Assembly (NCBI GenBank): GCA_965231865.1
Contig: CBDDOJ010000001.1
Location: forward strand, 1,116,001 to 1,180,000
Direction: 5' to 3'
DNA length: 64,000 bases
Source: WTGA01 sp965231865
Lineage (GTDB): Bacteria > Pseudomonadota > Gammaproteobacteria > Arenicellales > Poriferihabitantaceae
In this document: in pieces, positions 60,918 through 64,000 of the stretch
Layout: each line of letters starts with the position of its first letter
Position numbering within the stretch: the stretch's first letter is position 1
The notes under the pieces: generated by a model
The model's database searches: none
Told to the model about the DNA's origin: nothing
The model's input: only the letters and a program-made list of their open reading frames with translations
Made by a program: the position numbers and the translations under genes

Positions 60918-62704
60918 GTGCTTGTCAGAAAACCCCATAAACGATTGATTTATTTGAATAACTACCCGTTTTTTTGTGGCGAAGATTTCGCGAATATAGT
61001 ACAATCCGAAGGGAAAACCCCCTGAAACCGCCATTTACGGCAAATCTTCGAGGCATTGTACAGCATGAGAACGGTCATCGATCTCCAATCCCCTCTGGGT
61101 TCCGTCCCGATTGAACAGATCGCCCTCGACGAAAAGTCCCGGGACGACATTCCGGCCCTGTTGAAGGGCCTTCAACTGATCTATACCGACCCGGATACCC
61201 GCAAGGAGCTGTTCGAGTTGCTCGAAGCCCATATCCGACCGGATACCGACCGCACCGTTGGGCGTCCGGGAATGGAGATGTGGCGGATTCTGGTATTGGG
61301 CATTCTCAAGGAAGGACTGAACTGCGATTTCGACCGTCTGCATGATCTGGCCAACGAGCACCGAACGATACGCAAGATGTTGGGTCATGGTATGGACGGC
61401 ATCGACAATACCTACTACGTCCGGGCCCGGATCGTGGACAATGTGGCCCTGCTGACTCCGGAACTGCTGCGTGAGGTCAACCGACTGGTGGTTTCCACGG
61501 GGCATACGGTCGCAAAAAAAAAGCCTGGAGAAACGTTGGCCGGGCGATGTGATAGTTTCGTGGTGGAGACGGACGTCCACTACCCGACTGATTTCAACCT
61601 CCTATTGGATTCCACTCGTTGCCTGATCCGCGAAACCGGCAAGGCTTGTGAATTGCATGATGTGAAAGGCTGGCGGCAGCACCGGCACCTGACCAAACAG
61701 GTGCGCAAGCGGTTCAATCGAGTCGCCACAGCCCGGCTTTGGACGAAGCGACCGGATCAGGTGTCGGAGTATCTGAAGATCTGCCGGAAGATGGCCGGGA
61801 AAGCGGAGTTATCTCTGGTTGCCCTGAAGGAAGCCGGGGCATCCACCGCCTGGATGGAGAAGATCCGCCATTATCTGAAGCATATCCACCTATTCACCGA
61901 CCAGATCGACCGCCGGGTGTTGCAGGGCGAAGTGATTGAGCATTCCGAGAAAATCTTTTCGGTATTCGAGGAGCATACCCGGTGGATATCGAAAGGCAAG
62001 GCGGGGCGTCCGGTGGAACTCGGAGTTCCCCTGGCCATTGTCGAGGACCAGCACCAGTTTGTGCTGGATTATCAGATCATGTGGCAAGGCGGGGATGTGG
62101 ATGTAGCGGTTCCCCTGATTGAGTCCTGCCAGGAGATGCACCCGGACCTGCAGGAGTGCAGCTTTGACCGGGGCTTTCACAGCCCGGAGAATCGCAGGCG
62201 TCTGGAGAATCTGCTTGACATGGTGGCCTTGCCGAAAAAGGGCCGACTGAATGCCGCGGACCAGGAACGGGAGTCCGAAGAAAACTTTTCCCGGGCACGG
62301 AAACAGCACCCCGCCGTGGAGTCAGCAATCAATCACCTGGAGCATCACGGACTTGACAGAGTCCGGGCGAAAGGAGCCGACGGGTTCGAGAGAACCGTCG
62401 GGCTGGCCATCGTTGCTGCCAACCTGCACCAACTCGGCCGGATGTTGCAGAAATCGGAGAAAACGCATCGTGACAGACACCGCCTGGCTGCCTGACGCCC
62501 TATTCACCCGGTCAGATCTGCCCCCGCACCGACGGGGAGGGTCTCCTATGACCTGGAGCGTAAAATTCCGCCAAATCGTGCCTCAAACCGCCGAAAATAA
62601 GCGGCATTGAGCGAAAATCTCCTCCGCAATTCGCCGGAGGGACCCTGCAAAATTGCTTTCACTCCTCCGGTCGCGCAAAATCAAGGGGTTTTCATGCCAG
62701 ACAC
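60918..62704 (+). mobile_element. Nested insertion sequence (ISNCY type), about 1.79 kb
   Basis: The left end GTGCTTGTCAGAAAACCCC and the right end read inward GTGTCTGGCATGAAAACCCC are imperfect inverted repeats. Both flanks carry TAAGTA(G) (60912-60918 and 62705-62711), a 6-7-bp target duplication. One intact transposase gene lies inside. The element interrupted the leader of another insertion sequence. Confidence 0.82.
61065..62495 (+). CDS. ISNCY-family transposase
   Basis: About 476 residues from the ATG at 61065 (MRTVIDLQSPLGSVPIEQIA). It has an N-terminal DNA-binding region (GRPGMEMWRILVLGILKEGL) and a DDE catalytic domain: VVETDVHYPTDFNLLLDSTR, CSFDRGFHSPENRR and a late Glu in the HPAVESAINHLEHHG helix, as expected for the ISDol1-like group. 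The frame is intact and both ends of the element are present, so it may be active. Family assignment is from recalled motifs. Confidence 0.85.
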   Translation: MRTVIDLQSPLGSVPIEQIALDEKSRDDIPALLKGLQLIYTDPDTRKELFELLEAHIRPDTDRTVGRPGMEMWRILVLGILKEGLNCDFDRLHDLANEHRTIRKMLGHGMDGIDNTYYVRARIVDNVALLTPELLREVNRLVVSTGHTVAKKKPGETLAGRCDSFVVETDVHYPTDFNLLLDSTRCLIRETGKACELHDVKGWRQHRHLTKQVRKRFNRVATARLWTKRPDQVSEYLKICRKMAGKAELSLVALKEAGASTAWMEKIRHYLKHIHLFTDQIDRRVLQGEVIEHSEKIFSVFEEHTRWISKGKAGRPVELGVPLAIVEDQHQFVLDYQIMWQGGDVDVAVPLIESCQEMHPDLQECSFDRGFHSPENRRRLENLLDMVALPKKGRLNAADQERESEENFSRARKQHPAVESAINHLEHHGLDRVRAKGADGFERTVGLAIVAANLHQLGRMLQKSEKTHRDRHRLAA

Positions 62705-62754
62705 TAAGTAGCACATAAACTGTCCGGTTTCAAAAACCTTGATTGGGAGGCGTG

Positions 62755-63986
62755 ATGAAACGGGCAGAATGGCTACAGGAGACCAGACTAATGAGATTTG
62801 AAGAAGCACGAGAAGGTTGGACGGGGGGTCGTTTGACCCAGGAAGAGGCGGCGGCGTTGTTGGGGGTTTGTGCCCGCACGTTCCGGCGCTATGTGGACCG
62901 TTTTGAGGAGGCCGGGCTGGAAGGGTTGTGTGATCAGCGGCTGTCAAAGGTTTCGCATCGCCGGGCACCGGTGGACGAAGTGATGAAGCTGGTGGATCGT
63001 TACAAGACCCATCATCGGGGTTGGAATGTACGTCATTTCCATGCCTGGTATCGTCGTGACGGGGGAGAGCGGAGCTATACCTGGGTCAAGAACACGTTGC
63101 AGAACGCCAAGGTAGTGAAGCGGGCCCCCGGCGCGGTGTGCATCGTAAACGGCGTGAAGCCGCGCCCTGGGCGGGGATGATGCTGCACCAGGACGGCAGC
63201 ACCCACGAGTGGGTACCGGGCCAGGTGTGGGACCTGATTGTGACCATGGACGATGCTACCAATGAACACTACTCGATGTTTTTCTGCGCACAGGAGGGCA
63301 CCTGGAGCAGTTTCCGGGGAGTTCGTGAAGTGATTGAATCACAAGGCCTGTTCTGCTCGTTATACACCGATCGGGGCAGTCATTACTGGCATACCCCCGA
63401 GGCGGGTGGCAAGGTGGACAAGTCTAATCCCACACAATTTGGCAGGGCGATGAAGCAATTGGGTGTGGAGATGATTGCAGCCTATTCACCACAGGCCCGG
63501 GGGAGGTCGGAACGTGCCTTCAGGACCCATCAGGACCGTCTGGTGAAGGAACTGGCTGCAGATGGGATCACCGATATGGATTCGGCCAATGAATACATCC
63601 AGAAGCACTACCTGCCCGCGTACAACCAGGAATTCAGTCATCCGTCCCGGGAAGACGGCAGTGCGTTTGTCCCCTGCCGGGATCAGATGGTGCTCGATGA
63701 CATTTTGTGCGTGCATCATGAACGGACCGTGGGATCGGACAATTGCGTGCATTATCTGCGTCGTGTGCTCCAGATCCCGGCGGATCGGCACCGGTGTCAT
63801 TACGTCAAGGTCAAGGTCAAGGTGCTGCACTACGCCGATGACTGCCTGGCGATTCATCACGGGCCCCGGGAGTTGGCCCGGTATGATGCTCAGAACCAGC
63901 TGATGGTAGACTATGACACGGCACCGCGTAGTGCCCACCGCGGGGGCGCCACGGCCCCCAGAGGGTTAACCCTCTGGGGGCCGTGA
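62755..63986 (+). pseudogene. rve-type (IS1202/ISNCY-like) transposase with a 2-bp frameshift
   Basis: The first frame starts at ATG 62755, preceded by GGGAGG, and has a helix-turn-helix (RLTQEEAAALLGVCARTFRR). After KVVKRAPGAV it derails at GTGTG (about 63136-63141); deleting one TG restores the frame into HRKRREAAPWAGMMLHQDGS. The second part carries the DDE core: IVTMDDATNEHYSMFF, LYTDRGSHYW and GRSERAFRTHQDR. The intact product would be about 410 residues. A 2-bp duplication is the simplest cause, so the element is probably immobile unless the shift is recoded. Confidence 0.83.
63951..63984. repeat. Perfect 34-bp palindrome at the end of the transposase frame
   Basis: ACGGCCCCCAGAGGGTT and AACCCTCTGGGGGCCGT are exact reverse complements with no loop base between them. 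It spans the last codons of the transposase frame and touches its stop. It may be a bidirectional terminator or part of the element's end. Confidence 0.88.
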
Positions 63987-64000
63987 AATGAAGGGTAAAA

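Larger units (their letters stand above)
60888..64000 (+). mobile_element. Outer insertion sequence carrying an rve-type transposase, interrupted by a second element
   Basis: The transposase region lies at 62755-63986. Its 5' leader is split: CTGTCCGGTT occurs at 60902 and again at 62720, and removing the nested element reunites the leader as one stretch. The left end is placed near TGTTAGGAGTTC at 60888 only tentatively, and the right end is outside or at the window edge. Confidence 0.55.

Noticed and set aside
1..64000. CRISPR array, rRNA genes or prophage structural genes
   Set aside because: No regularly spaced direct repeats, no rRNA signature and no capsid, tail or terminase genes were seen.

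Overview
This window looks like a chromosome segment of a gammaproteobacterium, probably marine or host-associated. The phylum call rests on gene content and order: metG divergent from apbC-dcd; rpoD with a CAU tRNA and dnaG; leuS-lptE-holA-proA; and engB convergent with proA and beside a dihaem cytochrome c4. The habitat is an inference from the many genes for methylated amines, betaines and phosphonates and from the insertion-sequence load.

Layout. Positions 1-8.1 kb hold a truncated hydantoinase gene, a 4Fe-4S protein, a tmpA/tmpB-type pair predicted to turn 2-trimethylaminoethylphosphonate into glycine betaine plus phosphate, and housekeeping genes (dcd, apbC, metG). Positions 8.2-12.5 kb carry a four-gene operon for a two-component flavin monooxygenase pathway (flavin reductase with a Nudix-like tail, LLM monooxygenase, alpha/beta hydrolase, aldehyde dehydrogenase). 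Positions 12.9-17.9 kb hold an HTH-HATPase-STAS-like regulator, an orphan TRAP binding protein, an MBL hydrolase, an O-acetylhomoserine sulfhydrylase-type enzyme and a DUF2306 membrane protein.

Positions 17.95-26.6 kb contain the most interesting unit: a tightly overlapping six-gene minus-strand operon (MttB family, TMADH/OYE-type oxidoreductase, Xsc-like ThDP enzyme, a 67-residue Cys-containing protein, TcuA-like flavoprotein, Baeyer-Villiger-type monooxygenase) with a divergent LysR regulator. Positions 27.7-37.3 kb continue the theme with a PhyH-type dioxygenase, a MazEF-type toxin-antitoxin pair, a second TMADH/OYE paralogue divergent from a Rieske oxygenase, and a PotDABC-type ABC importer. 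A betaine-homocysteine methyltransferase-like gene lies at 57.9-58.9 kb. Together these suggest uptake and stepwise demethylation of quaternary amines, with glycine betaine as a possible hub; substrates cannot be fixed from sequence alone.

Positions 37.5-42.7 kb, beside the CAU tRNA, are a mobile-element scar: a 5'-truncated group II intron reverse transcriptase split by an IS1634-type element that is flanked by an exact 207-bp direct repeat, plus a large serine recombinase and a small DNA-binding protein. Positions 43-58.9 kb are core genes, with one surprise: leuS has a 14-bp tandem duplication that breaks its N-terminal reading frame. Positions 59.3-64 kb hold a decayed cytochrome b561 gene, a small monooxygenase-fold protein, a MarR regulator, and two nested insertion sequences, the outer one frameshifted and running to the window edge.
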